A DNA stretch of 64,000 nucleotides from Desmodesmus armatus. Taxonomy: Eukaryota; Chlorophyta; Chlorophyceae; Sphaeropleales; Scenedesmaceae. The notes beneath the pieces were generated by a model, which made no database searches, was not told the origin of the DNA, and saw nothing but the letters and a program-made list of their open reading frames with translations. Below are positions 23,401-34,979 of the stretch, piece by piece. The first letter of the stretch is position 1; each line of letters begins with the position of its first letter. A program made the translations under genes and the position numbers. The stretch covers positions 62,001-126,000 of the forward strand of contig VIIQ02000008.1 of NCBI GenBank assembly GCA_007449985.2, given 5' to 3'.

Positions 23401-23877
23401 CACGGCTCAAGCAGCAGCCACAGCAGCAGCAGGGCGGTAAGACGCTGCGGCAGTGGCTGCAGCAGCTGGAAGCTGCCTTTGACCAACAGGTGGGCTGCCT
23501 GCCTGGTGTGCTTTTGTTGATGCATCACAGGCAATGCTGGGCCCCTAAGTAGGCTCTTTTTCAACTGGCTAGACCCTTCATCCACCCCACGTGCTGTGTT
23601 GAGTGACACCTTGAACATAGGGTGCACTGTACCCCATCATCTCATCTGGCATGCGTGCATGCAACACTGGTGTACATCGTTGTTATACACTTATGATTTG
23701 ACCACATTTCTTGTGTTGGGCGTGTTCCCGGTGCTTCAGGGGCTGGATGTGCTGGCGCCACACTTGCTGCTGGGCAACCTGGCGCGGCCGCGGCGGTTTG
23801 AGGTTGCTGCAGCCATCAACCGCATCCGCACATTGCAGGTGGCCAGCACACAGCAGCAGCAGCTCCCAGCAAGCTGA
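16744..23877 (+). CDS. Predicted ATPase of the ABC class (COG3044-type) with RG-rich N-terminus
   Basis: Seventeen exons join in consistent phase and give about 737 residues: 16744-16774, 16887-17108, 17257-17390, 17686-17774, 18050-18146, 18459-18642, 18941-19082, 19481-19636, 19923-19998, 20521-20649, 20956-21036, 21261-21368, 21861-22000, 22375-22408, 22676-22945, 23307-23489, 23740-23877. The protein matches the family of soluble ABC-class ATPases without membrane domains. Walker A is GGGFHGKSTLL (about residues 400-410), preceded by RGMGIRRGITLI; PGDGRE and DISPFINNLP follow, with a signature-like ASGSTSQAANIQ; Walker B is SVLLMDEDTCATNF (about 491-504); then VMGGSGDYF. The first 25 residues, MSGRGGGGGRGRGWYYKQKYGG, are RG-rich, suggesting RNA contact or arginine methylation. 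The biological role of the family is poorly known. Exon 2 reads through a possible small intron because only that keeps phase; the last exon may extend slightly differently. Confidence 0.88.
17407..17448 (+). repeat. (CAG)14 microsatellite in intron
   Basis: Fourteen uninterrupted CAG units lie just inside intron 3 of the ABC-class ATPase, 17 bases after the donor. The tract contributes many AG dinucleotides early in the intron. Confidence 0.95.
19893..19919 (+). repeat. (CTG)9 repeat forming the tract before a splice acceptor
   Basis: Nine CTG units run directly into the acceptor (ctgcag ending 19922) of exon 9 of the ABC-class ATPase, so the repeat serves as the pyrimidine-rich tract of this 3' splice site. 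Confidence 0.9.
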
Positions 23878-24793
23878 CGCAGCTGGCAGGTTGTGCAGAG
23901 GTGTCTGTGCATGCACTGTGTGTGTGGCACCTGCTCAGTTTGTTGCTGTGCTGACCCAGCTCAAGTGTGTTTGTGGCTGTGTTCGTGGCTGTGTTTGTTG
24001 CGCATTGCTGGGTTGTGAGCATGCCAGGTACTGTTATCATTCTTGAGCGGGTGCAGTTGGCGCGTTGTGTGCCTGTCTGGGTGTTTTGCATGGGCACAGG
24101 CAACACCTATTCAGTTGCGGCACTGTCCCATGCGCTTGTTGCATGAGATGTCCTGAGTGCTGACACATGCTACAGCCCATGACTGCCGAGCACGCGCGGT
24201 TCGTCACCCACCACTGTGCTTGTTGCATGGTCCCGAGCACTGCCTGATGGGGTCCCTGCACGGCGGTGTGGAGTCATAGCATAATGAGCAATTGCGCAGT
24301 ACTCGTGCCTGCAATAGCTGTTCACGTATTCATCTGGGCACATGGGGATGGCAGTGTGTGCAACGTTGGGCCCGCAGGAGGCTGAAGCTCACACCAAGTG
24401 GCTAGGGCTCTGTGGGTACACGTGGCAAGGTTGCAGGTGACTCAGGACAGAGCAGTTTGCTTGGTGTGTTGATATGTGGGCAACCTTGATATGGTGACTC
24501 ACTGCACCAAGTCCAAGGCCACCCCACAAATTCCGCCATACCTGTTCTTTTCCTATTCTAGTTTCTTGACTTGGCAGGAGGAAAGGCCCAGCCCACTCTC
24601 GAGTGGGCTCGAGAGCAATCGCCACAACCGTCGACGCCAACCTCAAGAGCATCCATGTCACCACAAACAGTTGAGATTTTCAGCACGGATACCCTCGGCT
24701 TACCCTGCTGGTGAATCTTGCCAGTCCTTGACCTTTTCGCATACTAGCGACGCATTCTCAAGCAATCCACGACCGTCGACGCCCAATTCGAGC
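23878..24793. other. Intergenic between ABC-class ATPase and BTB gene
   Basis: About 900 bases on the same strand as both flanking genes. A GTTC/GTG-rich stretch near 23980 is the only compositional feature. The frame containing the BTB start is open upstream from 24476, so a longer N-terminus is conceivable, but nothing in it resembles the family. No other gene is supportable. Confidence 0.45.
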
Positions 24794-27700
24794 ATGGCGC
24801 ATCCTGGCTTCGGGCACTTATGGCAGCAGGAGGGCATGTCCGATGTAGAAATCGTAGTTTCGGTTGCCGAAGATACAGCTCCAGCAGGCGACGAGACTTC
24901 CGAGGCGCAGAGCAGCACGCGCACCTTCCTGCAGCAGTTTCCAGGCCATAGCCAAATTCTCAGTCTCAGCCCCTACTTCGTGGCACAGGCAAGCATGTTG
25001 GAGTCCTGCTAGCGTGGGAACATGCGTGCACTCGTTACAGCATCAACTGGCAGGAATGGGCCTGATATGTTCGCCCGGGGCTCCTTCTGCCCAAGATCTG
25101 CAGCGCTACAAATTTAATTAAAAACTGACACTTGGCACGTCTGAAATTGCAGGCAATGCGTTGGGAGACGGCGTCACAAGCAAAGGGTGGCAGCAGCCAG
25201 CCAGACAGTGCCAGCAACACAGCAAGCAGCACCTCACAGGCAAGGAAGCAAGTCCACATCACACTGCCAGACGCAAGCTATGAGCCAGCAGCAATGGCAG
25301 TGCTGGCAGGGCTGTACCAGATTGACTCCTGGCCCATGCTACTGGCTGACCTGACACCCCAGCAGCAGGTGCAGGCAGCAGTGCTGGCAGACATGTGGCA
25401 GCTGCCAGCAGCCAGCGGAGCAGCAGTGGGAGCGCTGCAAAGAGCTGTGCCACCGGCACACGCCGTCTACAGGTCGGGTCATGTGCAAGGGGCACGTGCC
25501 CACACAGGCGTGGTGTCCGCAGTGCTGGATCAGCTGCTCAGCTTGACAGCCGTGCCTGACTGTCTGCTGCCTGTGTTTGAGAAGGCACTGCTCACGGTAT
25601 ACAGCAACCTGGAGGCTGTGTGGAGCCCTGCACACATGCATGGGGCAGTTGCAGCCTCCCCATCACCCCTGCAGGAGTCTCTGCTGCAGCTTCCCCTGCA
25701 TGCGATGGAGCTGCTGCTGGCATCAGACAAGCTCAAGGTGAGGGAGTTCCTCGAACTTGGGCTTATGGGGACGTTCAACCAGCAATGCAGACATTGCAGG
25801 GAATTGAATATGCACACAGATTGATCTGTTGTGAGAAAAAGAGTGCAAGGGACCTGCCTGCTAGGGAAGTCCTGAAACACAGTTATGAAAGACATGTAAG
25901 ACATGCATGGATACACACCACTGGTTACCATCGGAATTTCTTGGTGCCCTGATCACGCATGGCTGAATCAGCAACTGGGCCATCAGCCAGTCAGTAGGTT
26001 GTGTCAGGGTGACTGACCCCGTCTGACGCTACTGATGGCCTAGTGACTGATTCAGTAGTAAAGGCAACAGGATATTGAACAGTTCGACTGAAGAACACTG
26101 ATTGCTTTTCAGTTGTTCGGCTGCGCTGCGATGTTCACGCTGAACGCACTGATCAGCCAGGGAACGGCATAACCCTAACGGATACTATCGGTCGTGAACT
26201 TATGGTGTTAGGTATCCGTCTGCACAGCTTAGCACCTCTCCAAGCCATTGAGCGAGGCGTTGCAGTTGCTGTTGTGTGGATCTAGACACAAGCTTGCACG
26301 TGTGTGATGGCACCCCTGTAGCTTTCGATACCATCCAATACACAATCATACAGAGCACGTACAGCTTAGGACAGCTTGCATCATTGATAGCTCCATCATC
26401 CGCGCACCCAACAAGGACGAGGGTGATAACGTTGCCTTGAGCTCAAGGCCTCACTGACTGTTCCGCATGATTGCGTGTGCTACGGAAGAACAGTGAAACC
26501 AACGCCGATGATGCCACTCTACAGCAGGACCGAAGAACATGCTGGAGTCGTGAAGCATACGCCAACTGTCACGTGTTGTTTGAAAGAAACAGCTCATTCA
26601 CCTCGTCTGCAAGGCGTATGTTTAAAGCAGGTGCAATGTGAACTCTTTTGTGGCACCGTCGTAGCGACCAATCAGATGCATTGCACGTATGGCCAACAGC
26701 TCTTGTGCAAGATCTGCTGCTCAGCAGCTTGTTGAGACTGCGGCTCACGGCACATGTCGTCCACCAAGAAGAATCACGTATCTTAAGCTCTATGCTGGTG
26801 AAGGCAGGCGATCTGGGAGCTTCGGGGACTGACTGTTTGCGACCAGTACTGGTGGTGGTGGTTGCTGCCTTTTGAGGACACATGCTGGTGAAGGTGAGAC
26901 TGCTGTTGGACGTCGGCAGGCTTGAGACAAAACACGGTGTCAACTATGATGTGCACTGACCCTGTGCAGCACATGCTTGGCTTCAGCTGGAGCACCAGCA
27001 ATGACAGTTGGGACAGCAGCATGAGTGCACTTGCTTCCAATCAAACCCGTCTATAGCAACCACAACCCAGATGATACCATCTTAGTTAGTCATCACAAAC
27101 AGTTGCCTGTCTGCTGCACTGCAGCCTCCCCCACCAACCAGCCACCCAGCCCATCAACACTTCCTCGAGAAGGCCAAGGACCGCTGCCTGGACCACAATT
27201 TACCCCACCATCAAGGCGCAGCCCGCCAGCTGCAGGTGCAACTGTAGGAGTGCCCCAGCGTGGCCTTCAATGTGGTGCACTTACACTAGTTGGACAGTGG
27301 CATACAGCGCTAGCACAAGGGACTGCTCAGCAGGGAGGTGGCACGCAAGCTGAGGGTGTTGAAGCAGTTGCAGTACCATACCAGTATGGTTTGGTAGCCA
27401 GCGCCTCCGGCCGTGCCGGATGTCAGTACTGGCTTGCCTGTCCCGCAGTAGGCAGCCATCCCTTGCATTGTTTGCCTCATGCCTGGCGGGCGCTCCAGCC
27501 CCCCCCCCCCCCTTTGCACACTGAACGTTGGTAACAGCAGTAGCCATGGCCAGCACCAGGGCCCGTATGCAGCGGGTGGTAGTGGTGATGCAGGTGCTAG
27601 CCTTATCAGCAGCAGAAGGACGGATGAGGCCGTTCCTAGTTTGTTCATGCATACAACCAGCACTCAAGCACACTGCTGCAGAAGCTGTGGCAGCCAGGGT

Positions 27701-30420
27701 GGCAATGGCCACCTCGCGCCACAGCTCGGGCCGTTCTTGTGTTTTTGGTGCTGTGGCATAGGCTGTTGTGCAGACAGTCCTGGTTGTGATGTATTCAATA
27801 CATCTGCTAGCTGCGGCAGCTAGCGGCTGCCTTTTGTCGCTCTGTTATCTGCTGCGGACAGCAGTTGTTTCTGTGTTGTCGTGTTTGGTGCCACCCTGCA
27901 CACTGCAGCCTCTTTGTGAGTCAGGTTTCATCTGCATACAGCTGCATGGTCTGGTATTCGTACTGCCTGAGGCTATCCCAACACATGTGTGCTGTACAGC
28001 CACAGCAGCACAGCAGTTCAGCACTTGTGGGCTTCGTGTCAACTGTGATTGGGTACTGTCATTTGGCAGCTGAGTGCTTTGGCTGCAGTGAAGCAAGGTT
28101 GAGCACAGTCAGCCATATGGATGCATCCTTGCATGCTGTGGTTGCATGCTGTGGTTGCATGCTGGTCACGCCGCCGCTGCCTGTTGTGTACTCAGCACAA
28201 CACTGGGGCAGTACTGCTGAAATGCATGCTTACCATTGTTTCAGCCAAGAGTTCAATGAACCCTGAAACAATGGGAATGAAACTCACTTACTGCTGATCA
28301 GCCGAACAGCTTCGACGCGCTCTGAAACAACCGCGCGGTTCAGCGCGCGTCTGATTCAGTAGCAGGTCAATCTAGACCGAAACGTTGGCTGAATCAGAAA
28401 CTTAAGTCAGTGGGCATCAGACGGCTGCTTCAGAGCTCAAGAAAATTCCGATGACAGTGTGACCTTTCAGTGCTGAGTGAGTAGCTACTCACCTAGCTCA
28501 GCCCCTATAGGGGCTGGGGCACACCAGTCTGTTGGCAGTCCATGGCACTAGTACTAGCGATGAGCTCTGGGGGGTGACGTGGAAACTCAGTGCCACACCA
28601 CACTACTCACGCCACCTGGGTCTACAACGAACCCCACTGAACACTTCGTGCACCCTGGCCCAGAAGATGCCCAGTGCCCTTGGCTTCGCAACTTTGGAAT
28701 GCAAACCACACTGTGACTTGAAGTCACAAATGTGACTGCATGACCATACGCAACACCCGTTCAACCCACCGTAAGTGTCAGACACAGAGCACTGCTGGAG
28801 CCGACGTAGTCACTACAGTCTCTTCTCCACACGTCTCCATGCCACAAACATTGAATGCGAAACATCCATTGACATGGCAAGCACTTCACTGACACGTTGT
28901 GTGGCGTCCATGGGTTGGCTCTGAATGTACTCAGGTGGCGTCAGAAGACACAGTGCTGTTTACAGCCCAAGCCTATGTGGACAACATGGCGGCAGCAGGG
29001 GGTGAAGTGCAGCAGGCAATTCACACCCTTGCACCGCTCGTGCGCTGCCCCCACCTGTCACAGCTCTGGCTGTCAGCATCAGTGCTGTCAGATGATGCAC
29101 CCCGGATGCTCCTGCACACAATGCAGCCGCAGCTCAAGCACTTCCTGCTGCTGAAGCAGCCCGGCAGCAGCAGCAGCAGATTCAGGCTGGAGTGGTTGAG
29201 AGCTCGCACAGACCTGCAGGATTACATCCCTGACATACCAGCCAGCTGGCTGCTGCCCCGCCGCAGCACTGGCATCAGCACTGCCAGGAGCATCGACGAT
29301 GTCGACATGCGTTGGCGGCTGGATGTGGCAGCAATCAGGCAAGCGGCACAGGTCAGTGCCAGCCAGCAGGGCGTCATCAGCCTGAACTCACCCAACAGCT
29401 GCCTTCTGAAATGTGTCAGGTGGGACATGGAGTTGAGGTGCAGCTGGGACCCCAGCAAGCAAGGCAGCACACTGGGAGTGTATGTAGCGTCCTTATTGGT
29501 GCATGCGTGCTTTTGTGTACACCTGTCAGAGCAGCTTGCATTACAGGTGTGACATGTGTGATGCAGTTACTCTGCCAGTTGCCAGCCCAGCCATTTAGGC
29601 CGTGCACCCGGCGCCCCTGTGGCCTTGCAGATGCTTGTGCGGGTGTGTTGGCAGGGTGGGTGCAAGGTGTGTGTGGCTGGTGGGGTTGTGTGTGTTGGGA
29701 TATTGCTTCCTTCAATTTTTTCTGCAGTGGTGCAGTCAGGAGGATTTGAGGCGGGTACTGTCCTTCCGCTCTTCCTGCTCTGGGGGGGTAGGAGGCGTAG
29801 CCACGCAGTTGTCGAGCAGGCTGAGCGTTAGTCCAGCAGTTGGAGACTGACGTGTGTAGAGATGGGTGAGACTGCAGTGAGAATGCAGTGATCAGCCTGT
29901 TGTGGTGAAGTGGACACTACACAGTATCAGGGTGTCGTGATGAGAGTGAGAAAGAAAGTGTGTCAATTGGACAGCCTGCATGAAGCATGTGTCAGTGTGT
30001 CGGTCTACAGTGGATGTCGATGAGGTCGATACAGCAAGGATACTCGGTTCCTGTGACTACAGTACTCACTGTAACATGTGATGTGTGGTGTTGTGCAGTG
30101 TGGTGTGTTGAATGCAGATGAACGATTGTAACCGCTTACATCAAAAGGATCACTACATGTATGCACGTGGCAGTTCGCTCCCAGCTGGCTCACTCTGCCT
30201 CTGCTCGTACGGCCTCGTGTGTGTAGAAAAACCTGAGGTTGGTGCGGATTGCGTGAAGGGGCACTTCATTGGAGGCCGGGCCAACACCCAGGGCTGGCTC
30301 GACTTCTTTGGGCTTGGGGCCATGGCTGGGGGCTTTGATGAGGCAGCCTGGGCTGCCAAGGGCTTGCCAACATCCGGCAGCCTCACGCTACAGCTGACAG
30401 TCAAGGATATGGACGTGTGA
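24794..30420 (+). CDS. BTB-domain protein of a green-algal family, split by a 3.2 kb intron
   Basis: BTB/POZ proteins often act as CUL3 ubiquitin-ligase adaptors. Exon 1 (24794-24988) has GMSDVEIVV, then HSQILSLSPYFVAQ, the typical BTB entry. Exon 2 (25153-25737) has QVHITLPDASYEPAAM, a leucine-rich BACK-like helical region and ends LLASDKLK. Exon 3 starts at 28935 (VASEDTVLFTAQAYVDN), with LAPLVRCPHLSQLWL, and runs to about 29480. The last exon begins near 30226 and ends GFDEAAWAAKGLPTSGSL ... at TGA 30418-30420. Exons 1-3 join in phase 0. Intron 1 appears to use a GC donor (CAG/GCAAGC). I could not place the exon or exons between about 29490 and 30226, so the middle of the C-terminal domain is unresolved. 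The very long second intron carries an apparent insertion. Substrate unknown. Confidence 0.72.
25957..28430. mobile_element. Possible decayed insertion in BTB intron, bounded by palindrome clusters
   Basis: Intron 2 of the BTB gene (25738-28934) is far longer than any other intron here. Near each end of a 2.4 kb interior lies a cluster of 9-base palindromes CTGAWTCAG and related CTGATCAG: tggctgaatcag about 25961 and actgattcag about 26047; ctgattcagtag about 28349 and ttggctgaatcag about 28390; cactgatcagcc about 26147 and gctgatcagcc about 28293. The motif order is reversed between the two ends, as in subterminal inverted repeats of DNA transposons. Inside I find only broken open frames (e.g. 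minus strand 26569-26943; plus strand 27025-27534), no transposase I can name, and no target-site duplication I could define. It may be a non-autonomous or degraded element. Confidence 0.35.
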
Positions 30421-31630
30421 GTCAGGCACACTATCCGATAGTGACATTGGGCCAGAGACCTGCCCGGCAGGTCGGTTTATGTTTGGTTGAGTTGTTGTGG
30501 CTGGCAGCCGTTGCGCCTTTGTTGGTCGTGACAAACGTTGGGTCTGTTTTGCTGTTGCTGGCTGCCAGTGCGCCTTTTGTTTGTCACTGAACAACCTCCT
30601 CAGTGTGCTGCAGACGGTCTCAGTGTGCTGCAGGCCTGCAGGTCAGCTGGTGGAACCGTATGATGGGTTGGATGCGGGTGCCTTTTGTGTCCTACCTACT
30701 AGGTTGTACCTGTGTATGGTTGATGCAGACACAGCCATGGCAGTGTGTGCCTTGACGTACCAGCAAGACATTGTAAGATGATTTCCCATTTGCATTTGTG
30801 CTTGGCAGTGTGGCAGCTCCAGTACAGGCCACACAAATCAAAAGGAAGGCGATGCCTTGCAAGCAATGTCTGTACTACTATTATGCAGGTGGTGTGCATG
30901 TGCATGCAGGCAGCATCCACCCAGGTGGTGAAGCAGAATGGGGTTTGTCCCTTTGTGAATGCATGGTCGGCATCGCAGCCTGAGAAGGCTTATGCAGCTC
31001 ACACCAAGTGCCAGGGCATCTTGTAACAGAATGGGCAGTTCAACAATCATTCAGATCAGCAGGGAGCGTGTATGCCTGGTGCTTGCTTGAGCTGTGGCGT
31101 GCTGATATTGTGCATGACATCACTACTGCCTGCAGACACACTGTGGCTTCTATCCATCCAACACTTTGACTTCAATGAGCGTTGCCTAGCAGGTCGCAAA
31201 ACGTATGGTTACGCTAACAAGCTGGCATGATTGGCTGCCAGGCTGGCAGTGCCAGCAAACACCAAGGGGCCAGAAACCCGTTCGGAGGCTTGAGGAGCAG
31301 CTCCTGGAGACAGATGATGACTGCGGCACTAGTGTATGTCGAGTCCTCAAAGCTTCCACACACCAGCCAGCCAGCCAGCCCTGGACCATATACCACACAC
31401 GCTGCTGGCACTGCCAGCACCAATGTTCCTCCCACTATTCTGAGCACACTGGGACAACTTTGGGCATAGGCTGTGTGTCAGGCTCCAGTTGCAACAGAAA
31501 GTCGCAACGGGGGATGGGGACTGCGGCTGCATCATGCTGCCTCTGTGCTGCCTTCCCCTCTATTCTGGGTGCTTGACCTCATGGAGGTAATCCCAGCCAG
31601 GTGAGACTGTGATAGTCATAACGTTAACTG
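30421..31630. other. Intergenic between BTB gene and duplicated unit A copy 2
   Basis: About 1.2 kb without a supportable gene. It holds a TGTAA motif at 30772-30776 that may end the BTB transcript, a small repeated phrase (ctcagtgtgctgcag twice near 30600-30630) and scattered short frames. Unit A similarity begins near 31.65 kb. Confidence 0.45.
30772..30776 (+). promoter_or_regulatory. TGTAA polyadenylation-type motif
   Basis: TGTAA lies 352 bases after the BTB stop. This is the green-algal polyadenylation element; the distance is plausible, but chance occurrence cannot be excluded. Confidence 0.3.
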
Positions 31631-31969
31631 TTAACTGTTAACAGTGCCGTCGGGGAACAGGTTCAGCATGTTGAATGCACGCTGTTTTGCCGTCCTCTCC
31701 CTGTCGACAAACAGCGCTAGCCCAGCTGGGTGCACTTCAGGCCCTAAGGCCCAGTGGCCAACAACACAGTCACAGCCAATAGCCAGATTGCCCCAAACCT
31801 TCACATAGGAACTCATCGAGGCAGACACATATAGTGTTGTGACTAGTTTTGCTGTGCAGCACTCGGGCCAGGCTGCGTCGATTGTGCCCATGCCCCTCTG
31901 AGTCCGCACGTCAGCAGCTCTACGGCGGGCCCATAATGTGCCAAAAACCCTCAACTCCACGGATTGCAA
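31631..31969 (-). other. Open frame in duplicated 3' flank, longer copy (copy 2)
   Basis: A 112-codon frame downstream of F-box copy 2, on the same strand. It contains RAADVRTQRGMGTIDAAWP, TAKLVTTLYVSAS and, beyond the point where copy 1 is truncated, LGPEVHPAGLALFVDRER and AFNMLNLFPDG. The conserved residues relative to copy 1 and the smooth composition suggest it once coded, or codes, for protein. I know no family match. The roughly 500 bases between it and the F-box stop (31970-32466) also match copy 1 but look non-coding. Confidence 0.35.
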
Positions 31970-34576
31970 CTAAGCAAGGCGCTTCAGTGACCTCACCCCC
32001 AACAAGGCATCACATGCCTGGTGCCAATATGGCATGTGCTGCAGACATGCTGATGCCTTGGAAGGTGTGGACTCACAACCCTCCCACAGCACACCAGGGG
32101 ATTGGCCCAAGGGGGCGTGCACCACAAGCAGCCTCGGCAACACACCACAAGCAGCCACCACAAACAGCCTCAGCCAAGGCTCACAACTCTAATGCACTCG
32201 ATGCATATGCAAGGCTGCAACACGAGGCACTACACACTCAGTCAAATCGACACTACACACCATAGCATACATGCAGGGCTGTTCACTGTACAGTACATGT
32301 GAATGCCCAAGCGGCACATACTGCGCTCCTTGCCGCCCCCACACCATGGCATGGGCTGCAGAACCCTGTTCAGCCGTGCAACGATCCAGACAGCACCACA
32401 ATGGCACCCGTGCAAACCTGACACGAGATCACTCATTAACATGTTCATGCAAGCCCCTGCACTCAGTCAATGCTGTTGGCGCTGCAGCAAACCCTGCAGG
32501 AGCAACTGCATGCTCTGCAGCTGTCCTTGCAGCCCAGCTATCTGAGCTCCCTGCTGTGCCACAACCTGCTGTTGTGCCTGCAGCTGCTGCTGTTGCTGCA
32601 CCACAAGCTGCTGCTGCTGCACAGCCGCCTGCTGCTGTGCTGCCAGCTGCCCCTGCAGCACAGCAATCAGTGTAGCCTGCTGGTTTGAACTGCTCTGCAG
32701 GTATGCTAGCTGCCGAGCTGAGGTTTGGCCCTGTCTGACCATCTGCGAATGATGTGCTGATAGCTGCATGTCTTGGTCTAGAGTGACTGCCCTGTGCAGT
32801 GCAACTGCTGCTGGGTCGGCCATCAGCTGTGCGAGCTGGTCTCTAGCCTGGCTGCTGCTGTCTGCACATAGCCGCAGCAGCCGCACCCACACAGGGATAT
32901 CCCAGTCAGCCTGCAGCAAACACAGCACATGAAACAACAGTGTGAGAGACATAGCAGCACCATGTTTGATGATGCACAAGGCGGGACAAGGCCAGCAGCA
33001 ACCAACGCTGAGGGTTCCAAACGGTTGCAACACATCCAGTATGATCCAAGCGTTCCAGCTGCTGGCGGCCTCAACGTCCACCAATACTTTTGATCGCAAT
33101 GGCTACGGAGACTCGACAAGCCATGTTATGCTGTACTGCCCCTGCAGGTCATGGCGGAATCCCAGTGGCCGGGGTTTTGCTCACCTCCTGTGTGTAGAAG
33201 ACACCGTCTTCATCCCTTATGGTGTCCCGAATGCTAGGGCACCACAAATGGGTCAGGCCTGTGAGCCTCGTGAGGGGCAACAGGCTCGCCGCCGCCCTGT
33301 CTTGAATGTCGAGCACTTTGACGCAGAGACCCCGGAGCTGCGTTACAGCAGCCAACCCCTGTATCGACTCTTGGATTGCTGGCAGTTCACAAGGGCGATA
33401 CTTGACCCTCAACGAGGTCAAACCAGTGAGCTTGTGCAGCTCCGACACATGCAGCCCTGGCTGCATGTACAACTCAGCACCAATTCCACACAAGTTAGGG
33501 CAGCAGCTGACAATGCTAGAAACGTCTGCTGCGCCCCATGCTGGGGGTGGAGTAGCCCATTCCCTGTCATATGTCTCGTCTTGAAACACAACATAGGTCA
33601 GGTGCGGCAGCTTGCGCGTTGCTGGAAACACATGGGACCAGACACCCACAGGGGGCTGAGAGCCGCACATGCATAGTGAGTCAAGGTTGCTGCTAGCCGT
33701 AAGGGCAGAGTATGCAGGACCAGGGGGAGGCCAGGTAAGGCGACCATATGCCTCTATTATCAGCTCTGTCAAATGCTGCAACCGAGCTACGCAGGACAAA
33801 AAAGAGCCAGGCCCCTCAGCAGGACCCTCCACGACACCACCAACACGCAGGTTGAGCAGCCCTTCAGGGACCAAGGACAGCAGCCGAGCCTCTACTTTTG
33901 CCCGTAGATCAAGCTCCGTAAGGGAGGCTGGTAACACCAAGCCGGGAACGCTGCTTGGGCCGATTGCCATGCTGTCCTCACCCCCGCCCCCATAAAAGGT
34001 CAGCTCCTGCAGACTTGTGAGCGACCCCAATTCGGCCAGGCTCTCTGGAGCTGCCAGATCGCTCAGACTAAGACTTGTGAGGCGAGTCAAACAGGGTAGT
34101 ATGCCCCTCGGCAGAGCAACAGGGTCGTTTGCGGTCACAGACAGGCTCTCGAGGTAGACAAGGCTGGACAAGCTGTCGAGCACTGCACCTTCTGGGGTAT
34201 CTTCATCCCAGCTAAGCTGTAGATTTGTAAGCTTGGTACAGCCCTGGATCACACCTGGACTGCCGTCAGGTGCTGGCCCCAACTGCACGCTGCAATTGTC
34301 GCAATGCAGCTGCAGTAGATTGGGGCAGGGGATCTGACCAACTGGATGTGGAGAGTTGGAGAGATTCAGCTCCGTCACATGATGTCCGTAGTTTGATAGC
34401 CACTCAAAGCCGGATGTCCAACTAGTCTCCCCCAGGCACACACTGTCAGTGGCTGCTACTGCTGCAGCATGTAGCCGCCTACTCACTAAGAAGCAGCTGC
34501 CCAGCCGACTTTCAAGCGGAACGTGCTGTAACACGAGCTTGAGGACCTCATCTGGCAGGGAAGCGAGACTCGACAT
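31655..34576 (-). repeat. Duplicated unit A, copy 2 (inverted)
   Basis: Inverted counterpart of 4860-7672, with gene, intron and 3' flank. In this copy the unit lies with its 5' end toward unit C. In copy 1 its 3' end touches unit C, so the two loci are not a simple inversion of one block. Confidence 0.75.
32467..34576 (-). CDS. F-box/LRR protein with Gln-rich coiled-coil tail, copy 2
   Basis: Paralogue of the gene at 4860-7031. Exon 1 is 34576-33185 and exon 2 is 32910-32467, joined in phase 0, giving about 611 residues. The F-box is LASLPDEVLKLVLQHVPL at the N-terminus; degenerate LRRs follow (LTNLQLSW, LVYLESLSV, LTSLSLSDLAAP, LTSLQELTF, LQHLTELII). Exon 2 repeats DWDIPVWVRLLRLC and then a Gln-rich coiled coil, shorter than in copy 1 and with a different run of Gln/Ala repeats. 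Most substitutions between copies are conservative and both frames are intact, which argues that both are under selection. It is head to head with MYND copy 2, 403 bases away. Expected role: SCF substrate receptor, substrate unknown. Confidence 0.82.
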
Positions 34577-34979
34577 GATGTGCGGATGAACTCAGATCAA
34601 ACCACAAGCACCTGCACTTGAATAGCCCACTAAGTGTCTGAAAGTGGCAAATACAAAGTGTGGCAACTCAAGTATGCCGGTGCACCCTTCGGTTCTGCAG
34701 GGCGGGGTGTCTGACTACAGAGATCGAGATCACTGTGAAGTCCCCGATATGTCACCAGCCCACTGCAGCTTGATGAGGGTTCCGATGACGGTTCAACCCT
34801 TCGTCTAATTTGTGATGACATTTTTTTGGTCAAACAGCACGTCGGTTGCGTCTGCTGCGTCTGCTTTTTCTGACCAAGAGAGGGCCTGCAAGAAACAGAT
34901 AATCACACGCAGTGTCAGCACCCTACCGTCACTTTTATCTACGTCAATTTCAGTCTGAACCAGCAGGACACACTCCACA
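34577..34979. promoter_or_regulatory. Putative bidirectional promoter between F-box and MYND copies 2
   Basis: A 403-base gap between divergent starts (34576 minus, 34980 plus). A T-run (acatttttttggtc near 34820) is the only visible motif. In the first locus the same genes converge, so this control arrangement is unique to copy 2. Confidence 0.35.

Noticed and set aside
26165..26185. CCCTAAC-like sequence suggesting an interstitial telomere repeat
   Set aside because: A single occurrence with no tandem units.
27025..27534. A 169-codon frame inside the long BTB intron that looked like a possible gene
   Set aside because: Pro/Gly-rich, interrupted by stops in the frames that look most protein-like (e.g. 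FLEKAKDRCLDHN ending at a stop). Kept only as possible relic within the insertion.
28120..28170. Triple repeat of ttgcatgctgtgg suspected to be a CRISPR-like or regulatory array
   Set aside because: Only three short contiguous units without spacers; a simple tandem duplication in a eukaryotic intron.
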